Shown here one piece after another: positions 44,383 to 55,062 of a DNA stretch of 64,000 bases; positions within the stretch are counted from its first letter, which is position 1; every line of letters starts with the position of its first letter. The stretch is from Bifidobacterium sp. ESL0763 (GTDB lineage: Bacteria > Actinomycetota > Actinomycetes > Actinomycetales > Bifidobacteriaceae). The notes below the pieces were generated by a model. It saw only the letters and a program-made list of their open reading frames with translations. It was not told the origin of the DNA and ran no database searches. The stretch covers positions 1,488,001 to 1,552,000 of the forward strand of contig NZ_JAQTHW010000002.1 in the NCBI RefSeq assembly GCF_029433395.1, written 5' to 3'. The position numbers and the translations under genes were made by a program.

Positions 44383-47355
44383 TTACTTGGCGGTCTTGCG
44401 CGCGGCGGCCTTGGTCGACTTAGTTGACTTGGTTGACTTGGTCGCCTTGGTCGACTTGCGTGCGGTCGTCTTCTTTGCGGCGGCCTTGCGCTTGGCGCCG
44501 GTCTTGCGCGCGGTGGAGCGCTTGCGTCCGCGGCGCTTGGACGGTCCGGCGGCACGCTTCTCGCTTAAGAGCTGGAAGGCGGTGGCGGGCTCGATCGACT
44601 CCGGGGTGTACTGCTTGGGCAGCGTGCGGTTGGTCTCGCCGTCGGTGATGTAGGCACCGTAGAAACCATCCTTGATGGTCACGTTCTTGCCGTTCTCCGG
44701 GTCCGCGCCGAGCTCGCGCAGCGGCGGCTTGGCGGCTCCCCTGCCACGTCCGCGGCCGTACTTCGGCTGGGCGAAGAGCTCCTTGGCGCGGGTGACGTCG
44801 ACGGTGAAGAGCTCCTCTTCGCCGCCCAGCGAGCGCGTCTCGGACTTGCCGTCGGCGCTCTTCTTGGTGAGGTAGGGGCCGTAGCGGCCGTTGGAGGCGG
44901 TGACGACCGATTCGCCGGTCTCGCCGGTCTTGGCGTCCGTCTCCTCGTACCGGCCGACCTCGCGGGGCAGGCTCAGCAGCCTCAGGGCGTCGTCGAGGGT
45001 GACCGTGTCGGGGCTCATCGTCTTGAACAGCGAGGCCATCTTGGGCTTGGGCACCGTGGACTTGGCCGACTTGCGGGCGCGCGACCTGCCGGTCTTGCCG
45101 GACTTGGCTTTCGCGCCGTCCTTGGCGTCCTCGGCGGCGGCCGCGGCCTTGGCCTCCTTCTCGGCCTTCATCGCGGCCTGCGCCTCCGGCGAGATCAGAG
45201 CGACATAGGGGCCGAACCTGCCGGTGCGCACCTCCACGGTGCCGCCGGTCTTCGGGTCGAGGCCGAGCACGCGGGGCCCGCCGGCGTTGGTCTTGATGAG
45301 CTCGTGGCCCGCCTCGACGCTCAGCTCGTCGGGGGCCATGGTCTCGGGGATCGAGGCGCGCTTGGGATTGCCCTCGGCATCCAGGTTCTTCATGTCCTCG
45401 AGGTAGGGGCCGTAGCGGCCGACGCGCACGTGCAGGCCGTCGCCGATCTCGATGGTGTTGATGGCGCGGGCGTCGATGTCGCCGAGCTGCGCGACCTGCT
45501 GCTGCAGGCCGGCGTGCGCGTCGTCGGTGGATTTCGCGGTGTCCTCGCCGTCGCCGAAGTAGAAGCGGGTGAGCCACTCCTTGCTGGTCTCCTTGCCCTG
45601 GGCGATCTTGTCGAGCCCGTGCTCCATGTCGGCGGTGAACTGGTAGTCCACGTACTTCGGGAAGTTGGTCTCCAAGAGCTTGGTCACCGCAAAGGCGAGC
45701 CAGGAGGGGATCAGCGCCCGGCCGCGCTCGTAGACGTAGCCGCGGTCGATGATGGTGGAGATGATGCTGGCGTAGGTCGAAGGCCTGCCGATCTCCTTGG
45801 CCTCGAGCGTCTTGACCAGCGACGCCTCGGTATAGCGTGCCGGGGGCTGGGTCTCGTGGCCGTCGGCCGCCACCGAGGTGGCCCTCAGCACGTCGCCGGT
45901 CCTCATCGGCGGCAAAGCGGCGTCGGTGCGGGCGGACTTGCCGGCCTTGCCCGTGGCCTTCGAGGCGGCGGACGACTTGCGCGGCCAGCCGGAGGCCTTG
46001 AGGAATCCGGGGAACTCGATGACGGTGCCGGAAGCCTGGAAGATGGCCTCGCCGCGGTCGCCGGCGGGGGCCGAGAGACGCACGGTGGCGGTGAAGCCCT
46101 TGGCGTCGGCCATCTGCGAGGCGAGCGTGCGCTGCCAGATCAGGGTGTAGAGCTTCAGCTGGTCCGGCGGCACCTTGGTGGCCAGTTCGGCCGGGTCATG
46201 GAAGCTCGAGCCCGCGGGGCGGATGCATTCGTGGGCCTCCTGCGCGCCGGCGGTCTTGGTGGCATACTGCTTGGGCTTGTCCGAAAGGTATTCGGCGCCG
46301 AAGTTCCTGGTGACCGACTGGCGGGCGGCGGCGATGGCCTCCTGCGAAAGCGTCACCGAATCGGTACGCATGTAGGTGATGAAGCCGTTCTCGTAGAGGC
46401 CCTGCGCGGCGCGCATCGTCTGGCGCGAGCTCATCGAGAGCCGGTTGCCGGCGGCCTGCTGCATGGTCGAGGTGGTGAACGGCGGGACCGGACGGCGGTG
46501 GTAGGGCTTGGATTCCATCGACACCACGGTGAACGGCGCATGCTCCAGCGCGTCGGCGACGGCCTTGCCCTGGGCCTCGTCCAGCTGCAGGGCGTGGTCC
46601 TTCCTCGCGGAGGCGGTCAGCTCGCCGGTGGAGGTGAAGTCGCGGGAATTGGCCAGCCTCGAGCCACCAAGCGAGACCATGCGCGACTCGAATTCGACGT
46701 CCTCGCCCTGCGCGTCGGCGGCGACGAGGTTGGCGATCACATCCCAGTAGGGCGAGCGCACGAACGCCATGCGCTCCCGCTCGCGCTCGACGATCAGGCG
46801 CGTGGCCACGGACTGCACGCGGCCCGCCGAGAGCCCCGGGCCGACCTTGCGCCAGAGCACCGGCGAGAGCTCGTAGCCGTAGAGCCTGTCGAGCACGCGG
46901 CGCGTCTCCTGGGCGTCGACCATATGCGCGTCCACGTCGCGGGTCTTGCCCACGGCGGCACGAATGGCAGTGGGGGTGATCTCGTGGAAGACCATGCGGT
47001 GCACCGGCACCTTCGGCTTGAGCGTCTGCACCAGGTGCCACGCGATGGCCTCGCCCTCGCGGTCCTCATCGGTGGCGAGGTAGAGCTCGTCGGCGTCCTT
47101 CAGCGCCTTCTTGAGCGCGGCGACGGTTTTCTTCTTCTCGGGGCCGACGATGTAGTAGGGTTCGAAGCCGTCGTTGACGTCGACGCCGAAGCGGCCGAAC
47201 TTCTCCTTCTTGCCGGCCGGCACCTGGCTGGGCTGCGCCAGGTCGCGGATATGGCCGACGGAGGCCATGACCGTATAACCCTTGCCGAGGTACCCGCCGA
47301 TCTTCTTCGCCTTGGTCGGAGACTCCACGATGACAAGTTTGTTACCAGCCGCCAT
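44383..47355 (-). CDS. topA: DNA topoisomerase I
   Basis: A 990-residue type IA topoisomerase that relaxes negative supercoils. TOPRIM motifs are Glu11 (VESPTKAKKI) and TDEDREGE (95-102). The active-site Tyr328 lies in GFITYMRTDS. There are no C-terminal Cys4 zinc fingers, as in other actinobacteria; instead several GRYGPY-type repeats occur (RVGRYGPYLEDM, RTGRFGPYV, SNGRYGPYLTKK). The last 60 residues are a Lys/Arg/Ala/Thr tail that ends in repeated TKS units (DNA 44399-44460) and should bind DNA. It stands alone with a hairpin after it. Confidence 0.97.
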   Translation of the reverse strand: MAAGNKLVIVESPTKAKKIGGYLGKGYTVMASVGHIRDLAQPSQVPAGKKEKFGRFGVDVNDGFEPYYIVGPEKKKTVAALKKALKDADELYLATDEDREGEAIAWHLVQTLKPKVPVHRMVFHEITPTAIRAAVGKTRDVDAHMVDAQETRRVLDRLYGYELSPVLWRKVGPGLSAGRVQSVATRLIVERERERMAFVRSPYWDVIANLVAADAQGEDVEFESRMVSLGGSRLANSRDFTSTGELTASARKDHALQLDEAQGKAVADALEHAPFTVVSMESKPYHRRPVPPFTTSTMQQAAGNRLSMSSRQTMRAAQGLYENGFITYMRTDSVTLSQEAIAAARQSVTRNFGAEYLSDKPKQYATKTAGAQEAHECIRPAGSSFHDPAELATKVPPDQLKLYTLIWQRTLASQMADAKGFTATVRLSAPAGDRGEAIFQASGTVIEFPGFLKASGWPRKSSAASKATGKAGKSARTDAALPPMRTGDVLRATSVAADGHETQPPARYTEASLVKTLEAKEIGRPSTYASIISTIIDRGYVYERGRALIPSWLAFAVTKLLETNFPKYVDYQFTADMEHGLDKIAQGKETSKEWLTRFYFGDGEDTAKSTDDAHAGLQQQVAQLGDIDARAINTIEIGDGLHVRVGRYGPYLEDMKNLDAEGNPKRASIPETMAPDELSVEAGHELIKTNAGGPRVLGLDPKTGGTVEVRTGRFGPYVALISPEAQAAMKAEKEAKAAAAAEDAKDGAKAKSGKTGRSRARKSAKSTVPKPKMASLFKTMSPDTVTLDDALRLLSLPREVGRYEETDAKTGETGESVVTASNGRYGPYLTKKSADGKSETRSLGGEEELFTVDVTRAKELFAQPKYGRGRGRGAAKPPLRELGADPENGKNVTIKDGFYGAYITDGETNRTLPKQYTPESIEPATAFQLLSEKRAAGPSKRRGRKRSTARKTGAKRKAAAKKTTARKSTKATKSTKSTKSTKAAARKTAK

Positions 47356-47508
47356 AACCGCTCCCTCACGTTCCTAAAGAGTTATATGCAGTCATATTAC
47401 TCATGACTCATGGCGCCACGTTATCACAGCGCGTGGCGGACCCAGCAATAAGGTATCGCCACGCGGCGGCGCCGACGGATGCGCCCTCGGCCGCGCACGG
47501 CATCGCGC

Positions 47509-48846
47509 TCAGCGGCGGGGCGGGGCCGGCGGGGCGCCGATCAGGCCGAGGCGGGTGAGCGGGGAGGCGGTGAGCTGGCGCACCGCGAGCGCCAGGCCGA
47601 AAAGCAGGCACGCCAGGCCGATCGTGGCGGCGGCGAACGAGGCGTAGGCGGCACCGTAGGTCCACTGCGCGCCGATGTCGAGACCGGGGTAGAGCTGCCA
47701 GAACAGGTAGCCGGCGTAGCAGCACGAGCAGATGCCGAAGGTGATCATGACGCTGGCCACGATCTGGATGCTGGCGGACGGCGCGCAGCTGCCCAGGTCG
47801 TCCATGCCCGACTTGCGGGTGAGGGCCATCGTCAGCAGCGCCATGCCGGCGGCGATGAGCATCGACATCAGCACGTCGCTGGGGCGGTGCCATTGCGCGT
47901 CGACCAGCGAGACGGCCACCAGCACGGTGTAGGCGGCGCCGAGCACGCCGACGAGCGCACGCCAGACGCGCGGGACGGCGAGCAGCAGCGCCAGGCTCGC
48001 GCCGGCGGCGAGCAGCGTGTGGCCGGAGGGCGCGGAATTGGCGTGGTCGGAGATGGTGTTGATGATGAAGGGTCGGGGCAGCAGGCGCTTGAGCCATGCC
48101 AGCGCGTAGCAGACGACGCCGAAGACGACGATCTGGCCGAGCAGCCACCAACGTTTGCGCACGGCGGCGACCGCCAGCGCCGCCACGGCCACCACCAGGC
48201 TGATGACGACGACCACGCCGTTCATCTTGAGCACCTGGGCCACGGCGGCGAACCAGCCGGGCACGGCGCCCTTGAGTCCGTTGAAGGAGATCTCGTCGTA
48301 ATTCTGGCCGTGCAGGGTGTGCACGCCGAAGAAGTAGATGCCGGCGGCACCGGCGAGGCACAGCAGCCCCAGCACCACCGCGAGCACGAGGCTCGAGATG
48401 CGTGGACGCACGGTCAGCGGGTCGATTTCGGCCAGTCCCGCGGCGACGTCATCGTCGTCGAGCGAGCCGTCGCCATCCGTGGCGGCGAAGATGTCGGTAA
48501 CCTGCGAGGAGGAGCCACGCGCCGGGCGGGAGCCCACCACGCCGTTGAAGATATCGTCATCATCCCGTTCGGGTTGGCTGATCGGATCGGCCTGGCTCGC
48601 CGGGGCATGCGCCTCGGTCTGCGAAGGCATATAGGCGCCGGAACCTTCGGCCGCGATCGGCTTCCACTGCGCGCCACCCTGTCCGGCCGCCTCGGCCGTT
48701 CCGGTCGGCGGGACGGCGGGCTGGGGATCGTTCCCCGTCGTCGGTGCGGGCGGCATCGGCGGGACGCCTCCGCCTTGCGGAGTGCCGGTGGTGCCGGTTC
48801 CGGAAGCCGCCGTGCCGTTGCCTTGCTGCATGGATTCGTCGCTCAT
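47509..48846 (-). CDS. PAP2-superfamily membrane protein with altered active site
   Basis: A 445-residue protein. Residues 1-145 are soluble, Gly/Pro/Gln-rich then acidic. The rest has about eight hydrophobic helices with a PAP2 core: KRLLPRP (Lys253, Arg258), PSGH (273-276) and SLVDAQWHRPSD (313-324). His320 and Asp324 are present. The Arg of the usual S-R-x5-H-x3-D motif is Leu314, and the K-x6-RP spacing is shortened to four. It may be a lipid phosphatase of altered activity or a non-catalytic relative. A UUCG-loop terminator on the same strand lies 109 nt upstream of the start. Confidence 0.82.
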   Translation of the reverse strand: MSDESMQQGNGTAASGTGTTGTPQGGGVPPMPPAPTTGNDPQPAVPPTGTAEAAGQGGAQWKPIAAEGSGAYMPSQTEAHAPASQADPISQPERDDDDIFNGVVGSRPARGSSSQVTDIFAATDGDGSLDDDDVAAGLAEIDPLTVRPRISSLVLAVVLGLLCLAGAAGIYFFGVHTLHGQNYDEISFNGLKGAVPGWFAAVAQVLKMNGVVVVISLVVAVAALAVAAVRKRWWLLGQIVVFGVVCYALAWLKRLLPRPFIINTISDHANSAPSGHTLLAAGASLALLLAVPRVWRALVGVLGAAYTVLVAVSLVDAQWHRPSDVLMSMLIAAGMALLTMALTRKSGMDDLGSCAPSASIQIVASVMITFGICSCCYAGYLFWQLYPGLDIGAQWTYGAAYASFAAATIGLACLLFGLALAVRQLTASPLTRLGLIGAPPAPPRR

Positions 48847-48954
48847 ATCTATGACTTTAGAAGACAGACCCAGACAGCGCCGCCGGGGCCGTCACCTCGG
48901 GGCAAAACGTCCACAAACAAAGATAGATAAGGAAAGCGCCGAGCCGGCACCGCG

Positions 48955-48985
48955 CAAAAGGGAGACCCACCGAAGTGGGCCTCCC
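48955..48985 (-). terminator. UUCG-loop intrinsic terminator upstream of the PAP2 gene
   Basis: On the minus strand GGGAGGCCCAC, loop TTCG, GTGGGTCTCCC, then TTTT. The plus strand lacks a U-run. It would stop transcription coming from the right before the PAP2 gene, yet no minus-strand protein gene lies there. Confidence 0.75.
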
Positions 48986-49443
48986 TACAAGTCCGACCTA
49001 CTGGCAGATTCTCGGCACAACACCATCGTCGCAACGGTAAGCTTCAACTATCGCCCGTTCAACGTCAAGATCGAAAGGATCTTTATTTTCTTGTGGGCTC
49101 TGCCTTTTCGGTTTTCGTTGTACTTCCCATTATCGCCATGGTCCACGCGAAATCAAGCCGGAAGAGCCGTTTGTGCGCTAATGGTCGCAAACGTCGCCTA
49201 TCGGCTTGTAATGCACACGTAATGTCATGTTTTGATATCTTATACAGCCTGAATGTGCGATTGTGTCGCTTCGCTTTACCCACAGCAAAACGGACATCGC
49301 GACGAAGCAGAAAACACGAATGAACACCATCGCGAACCTGCCGGAAACGCCGTCATTGCAACCCTTCCGGCGACATCGCACAACCGTCCGCGAAGCCGAG
49401 GAAACGCACGATCATGCGCGCCCGATAACTCCCCACCCCTGCT
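48986..49443. other. gap before ppk; candidate minus-strand leader or small RNA
   Basis: No protein-like frame on either strand. A TATAAG -10-like box on the minus strand near 49240 could start a transcript of about 280 nt that ends at the UUCG terminator. I cannot match it to a known RNA family. Confidence 0.4.
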
Positions 49444-49455
49444 TAGGCTGGAACC

Positions 49456-51687
<2,232 letters not shown>

Positions 51688-51707
51688 GACGGAAGGGGAG
51701 GAAGCAT

Positions 51708-53060
51708 ATGGGCGCGAGGCCATCGCATATCGTCGAGGCGGCGGGCGGCATCCCCTATCGTTGGACGCGGCCCGACGGCGTACCGGCCGAGGCGTATCCG
51801 GTGCCGCTCGGCATGGACGCGATGCGCGCGCTGGCCTCCGGCGGTGACGCGGACACGGCTCCGGAAGGCAATGGCGCCACAGGGCAGGCCGAACGCCACG
51901 GCGACCGGCATGGCCACCACGGCCGCCACCACAGGAAGCACGGGAAACGACGCCACGGCTCCCCCGCCGCCCAGGCCACCTTCCCCGGCCTCGAGGTCTG
52001 CATGGTCCACCGGCCGAAATATGACGACTGGAGCTGGCCGAAAGGCAAGATCGAAGCCAATGAATCCGACCGTCACGCCGCCGTGCGCGAGATCGAGGAG
52101 GAGACCGGGGTGCCGGTCGCGCTGGGGCCGGCGCTCGGCGAGGTGAGCTATCCGCTCAACGCCGAGGGCGTCGACGCCAGACGTACCAGGACCCGCGCGG
52201 TGTCGGTCAAGCACGTCACCTATTGGATGGCACGGCCCATCCCCGACGAGGACCGGCGGCGCCGCACGAGCGCGATCGGCCCGATAATGCGCGCCGGCAC
52301 CGACGAGGTCGACGAGGTGCGCTGGATGTCGATTCCAGAGGCGCGCAAACGGCTCTCGCACGCCCATGACCGCGATACGCTCGACCTGTTCGTCGACCGC
52401 GTGCGCCAGGGGGCGCTGGGCAGCAGGGCGGTCATCATCGTGCGCCACAGCAAGGCCGAGGTGCGCAAACACTTCAAGGGCGGCGACCCCGAGCGGCCCA
52501 TCACCCCCAAAGGCGCCTCGGCGAGTTTCGCGCTGACCCGGGAGCTGGCCTGCTACAACCCCTTCCGCCTGTTCTCCTCGCCGTGGCTGCGCTGCATGGA
52601 GACCATCGAACCCTACGCCTGGCACACCCGACTTGCGGTCACGCCGGTACCCGAGCTGACCGAGGCGCGCTTCGCGGCCGATCCCGACGGGGCCTGGAAC
52701 CGGGTGAAAGCGGGCATCGAGGCCCTGATCGCCGACGGCGAACGGCGGGACGATGACGGCGACGGAAGCAGCCACGACAATGGTGACGGCCACGACGGCC
52801 CGCAAACCCCGGGCGCGGTGGCCCTTTCGCCCCGCGAGATCCGCGACGGCCGCGCGAGCGTGGTGTGCATGCACCGTCCCGTCATCGGCGGAATCTTCGA
52901 ACATCTGCGTACAATGTGTGTGTCCAAGGCGCTGGCCAGGCGACTCATCGCGAAATCACCGTACATGCCCACGGGCAGTGCTGTGGCGTTGTTCGTGATC
53001 GGCACCCCCGAAGGCCCGCGCATCATCGATATCCAAAGAATGGCGCCCCTTGTCTACTAA
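51708..53060 (+). CDS. Nudix hydrolase fused to a histidine phosphatase domain (MutT1-like)
   Basis: A 450-residue fusion. A complete Nudix box (Gly113 to Val135, G-x5-E-x7-REIEEETGV) is followed by a histidine phosphatase domain starting IIVRHSKAE (Arg246-His247), with LFSSPWLRCMETI and a second His in CMHRPVIG. This order is that of mycobacterial MutT1, which hydrolyses 8-oxo-dGTP or diadenosine polyphosphates. Odd features are a His-rich insertion (64-83) before the Nudix fold and a Gly/Asp-rich loop near residue 345-365. GGGGAGG is 6 nt before the ATG. It belongs to the ppk operon. Confidence 0.92.
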   Translation: MGARPSHIVEAAGGIPYRWTRPDGVPAEAYPVPLGMDAMRALASGGDADTAPEGNGATGQAERHGDRHGHHGRHHRKHGKRRHGSPAAQATFPGLEVCMVHRPKYDDWSWPKGKIEANESDRHAAVREIEEETGVPVALGPALGEVSYPLNAEGVDARRTRTRAVSVKHVTYWMARPIPDEDRRRRTSAIGPIMRAGTDEVDEVRWMSIPEARKRLSHAHDRDTLDLFVDRVRQGALGSRAVIIVRHSKAEVRKHFKGGDPERPITPKGASASFALTRELACYNPFRLFSSPWLRCMETIEPYAWHTRLAVTPVPELTEARFAADPDGAWNRVKAGIEALIADGERRDDDGDGSSHDNGDGHDGPQTPGAVALSPREIRDGRASVVCMHRPVIGGIFEHLRTMCVSKALARRLIAKSPYMPTGSAVALFVIGTPEGPRIIDIQRMAPLVY

Positions 53061-53994
53061 TTCAGTGCACTACAGCTCCGGTTCCGTCAACTCAAGCCAC
53101 CCGGGCTTCGCCCCCACCCGCCTGGGTTCCTCGCGCCCTTCGCGCCCGGCCCAGCTCGATCCGGCGCTCACCGAGAAGATGGCCGGCGGCATGGACCCCG
53201 AGGAGATCAGCGAGATGAGCCACGCCTCGGCTTCGGCCCTGCTCGACCGCGTGCACCACACCCAGGACCCGCAGGTCGTGCAGCGCGTACTGACGCTGGT
53301 GGACCGCGAGGGCGTGGACATCATCGCCGAACTGTGGAGCCATTCCGAGCCGGATTCGCTACCGGGCATCCTATGGCGGCTCTACCTGCTGCGCACCTGG
53401 ATGCGCCGCAACCAGGCCTCCATCGCCCGGCTCTGGCGCGTGGCCGAGCCCGAGGAGACCGCCGCGTCGGCCATCGCGGGCGTCGACACCCCACCGAGCG
53501 AGGCCGACATCACCGCCACCGCCGACTCCATCCTCTCCGGCGCCTTCACCGGCGATTTCGCCGTGGCCATGGAGCGCGCGGCGGCGTTCGTGGACGTGGT
53601 CGCCAAGGGCCTCGGCTTCGAGGCGAAGGTGCTCACCATGCGCGCCCGCAAGCAGGAGGCCGCGCGCAACGCCAAGCGGCAGGCCCGTCTCGAGCAGCTG
53701 CGGCAGGACATCGAACGCGCCGAGCGCGACGGCCTGGGCGAAGACGGGCCGCAGGCGGCCGCGACGCAGGTTCCCGATGGATCCGAACGGCCCGCGAACC
53801 GCTACGACTCCACGCTGGAGCACGCCGACGCCCGGTTCCGCAAGGGCATGGGCCCGGCCAGCACCGCGGGGCCGGCCTCGAAGGACCCGCGCACGGTGGC
53901 GGCGCGCCTGATGCACACGGCCAGCAACCTGATGACCACCTCGCGTGATTTCCGTCACGGCGCCAGCCTCTGGCGCCAGGGCAAGCTCGAATAG
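53050..53994 (+). CDS. conserved hypothetical protein of the ppk operon
   Basis: A 314-residue helical protein. The start overlaps the end of the MutT1-like gene by 11 nt: TTG at 53050, or GTG at 53065 as an alternative. Residues 1-40 are Ser/Pro-rich. A helical region (EISEMSHASASALLDRVHHTQDPQVVQRVL) and a coiled, basic region (MRARKQEAARNAKRQARLEQLRQDIERAERD) follow, read in parts. I do not recognise a domain. The overlap suggests translational coupling and a role linked to ppk and MutT1. A terminator lies about 85 nt downstream. Confidence 0.8.
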   Translation: MSTNSVHYSSGSVNSSHPGFAPTRLGSSRPSRPAQLDPALTEKMAGGMDPEEISEMSHASASALLDRVHHTQDPQVVQRVLTLVDREGVDIIAELWSHSEPDSLPGILWRLYLLRTWMRRNQASIARLWRVAEPEETAASAIAGVDTPPSEADITATADSILSGAFTGDFAVAMERAAAFVDVVAKGLGFEAKVLTMRARKQEAARNAKRQARLEQLRQDIERAERDGLGEDGPQAAATQVPDGSERPANRYDSTLEHADARFRKGMGPASTAGPASKDPRTVAARLMHTASNLMTTSRDFRHGASLWRQGKLE

Positions 53995-54079
53995 AGGGGC
54001 GACACACCCTCACTTTTACGCGCTCGGCGTGGCTGGGCACGGCGGGCTGTTATGCTGGGAGTCGCGCTGAGCCGTGCTT

Positions 54080-54100
54080 AAGCCCCGGGCTTCATTTTTT
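54080..54100 (+). terminator. terminator of the ppk operon
   Basis: AAGCC-CCG-GGCTT is followed by CA and six T. Stem is only 5 bp, so strength is uncertain. It lies between the operon and upp. Confidence 0.6.
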
Positions 54101-54299
54101 GCCGCTGCGAGCGGCGTTCGCGCCGACAGGCGCTTTCACGGTTCAGCGTTTTACTTCCTGTTCACCGCTTCCGCCGGTTTCCGGCTCTGTTTCGCACCGG
54201 TACGCGGCAATCGCACGTTTCGGCTCTCGGCCTGTGAACACATGACGGCCGGTTTCCGGGCCTCCAATATGGTCACCTCGTGATATTCCTGACCAAAAT
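54101..54299. other. gene-free leader region upstream of upp
   Basis: About 200 nt with GC-rich imperfect repeats (GGCCGGTTTCCGG-like) and no frame. Nothing recognised apart from the upp promoter at its end. Confidence 0.4.
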
Positions 54300-54328
54300 T
54301 TCACAATAACCATGGTTCGGCATATTCT
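54300..54328 (+). promoter_or_regulatory. upp promoter, probably leaderless
   Basis: TTCACA (54300-54305), 17-nt spacer, TATTCT (54323-54328), then 6 nt to the ATG at 54335. No ribosome site is present between. Confidence 0.65.
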
Positions 54329-54334
54329 TGAAGT

Positions 54335-54973
54335 ATGCAACTTCATGTTTTGGATCATCCGCTGGTTGAGCATAAGCTCACCGTTCTGCGCGACAAGAAC
54401 ACACCCTCCAACATCTTCCGCGAGCTCGTCAGCGAGCTGGTGACGCTCGAGGCCTACGAGGCGACCCGCAACCTCGACGTCGTCGACCGCGAGATCGAGA
54501 CCCCGATCTGCAAGATGACCGGCAAGCACCTGGACAGGCCCCGCCCGATGGTGGTGCCGATCCTGCGCGCCGGCCTCGGCATGCTCGATGGCATGACCCG
54601 CCTGCTGCCCACCGCCGAGGTCGGATTCCTCGGGATGAAGCGCGACGAGGACACCCTCGACATCATCACCTACGCGAACCGCCTGCCCGAGGACCTGACC
54701 GGCCGCCAGTGCTTCCTGCTCGACCCGATGCTCGCCACCGGCGGCACCACCGTCGCGGCGACCCACTACCTCGCCGAGCGCGGCGCGAAGGACATCACCT
54801 CCATCAACATCCTCGCCGCGACCGAAGGTCTCAAGCGCGTCGAGGAAACGCTCGACCCGTCCATCGACTTCAAGGTCGTGGTGTGCGGCGTCGACGAGAA
54901 GCTCAACGAGCACGGCTACATCGTGCCGGGCCTCGGTGACGCCGGCGACCGTCTCTACGGCCTGATCGACTGA
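54335..54973 (+). CDS. upp: uracil phosphoribosyltransferase
   Basis: A 212-residue salvage enzyme that makes UMP from uracil and PRPP. The PRPP loop is DPMLATGGT, uracil-binding loop [11 protein letters not shown] near the C-terminus, and [10 protein letters not shown] is conserved. Length is normal. The start is supported by a well-spaced promoter whose -10 ends 6 nt upstream, so mRNA should begin at the ATG. A terminator follows. Confidence 0.96.
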   Translation: MQLHVLDHPLVEHKLTVLRDKNTPSNIFRELVSELVTLEAYEATRNLDVVDREIETPICKMTGKHLDRPRPMVVPILRAGLGMLDGMTRLLPTAEVGFLGMKRDEDTLDIITYANRLPEDLTGRQCFLLDPMLATGGTTVAATHYLAERGAKDITSINILAATEGLKRVEETLDPSIDFKVVVCGVDEKLNEHGYIVPGLGDAGDRLYGLID

Positions 54974-54998
54974 GCGCCAGCCACTTAGTTCATCATCC

Positions 54999-55040
54999 AT
55001 CCGCGCGGTTCCCCATCGAGGGCCGCGCGGATGTTTGTTA
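54999..55040. terminator. terminator between upp and the ABC1 kinase gene
   Basis: ATCCGCGCGG (54999-55008) pairs with 55023-55032 and is followed by GTTTGTTATT on the plus strand. It lies between convergent genes. Confidence 0.8.
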
Positions 55041-55062
55041 TTCCGGCACGCGGGCGCGGCAA

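Noticed and set aside
45304-47406. 700-codon frame antisense to topA
   Set aside because: Gly/Val/Arg-rich shadow of a clearly conserved topoisomerase gene.
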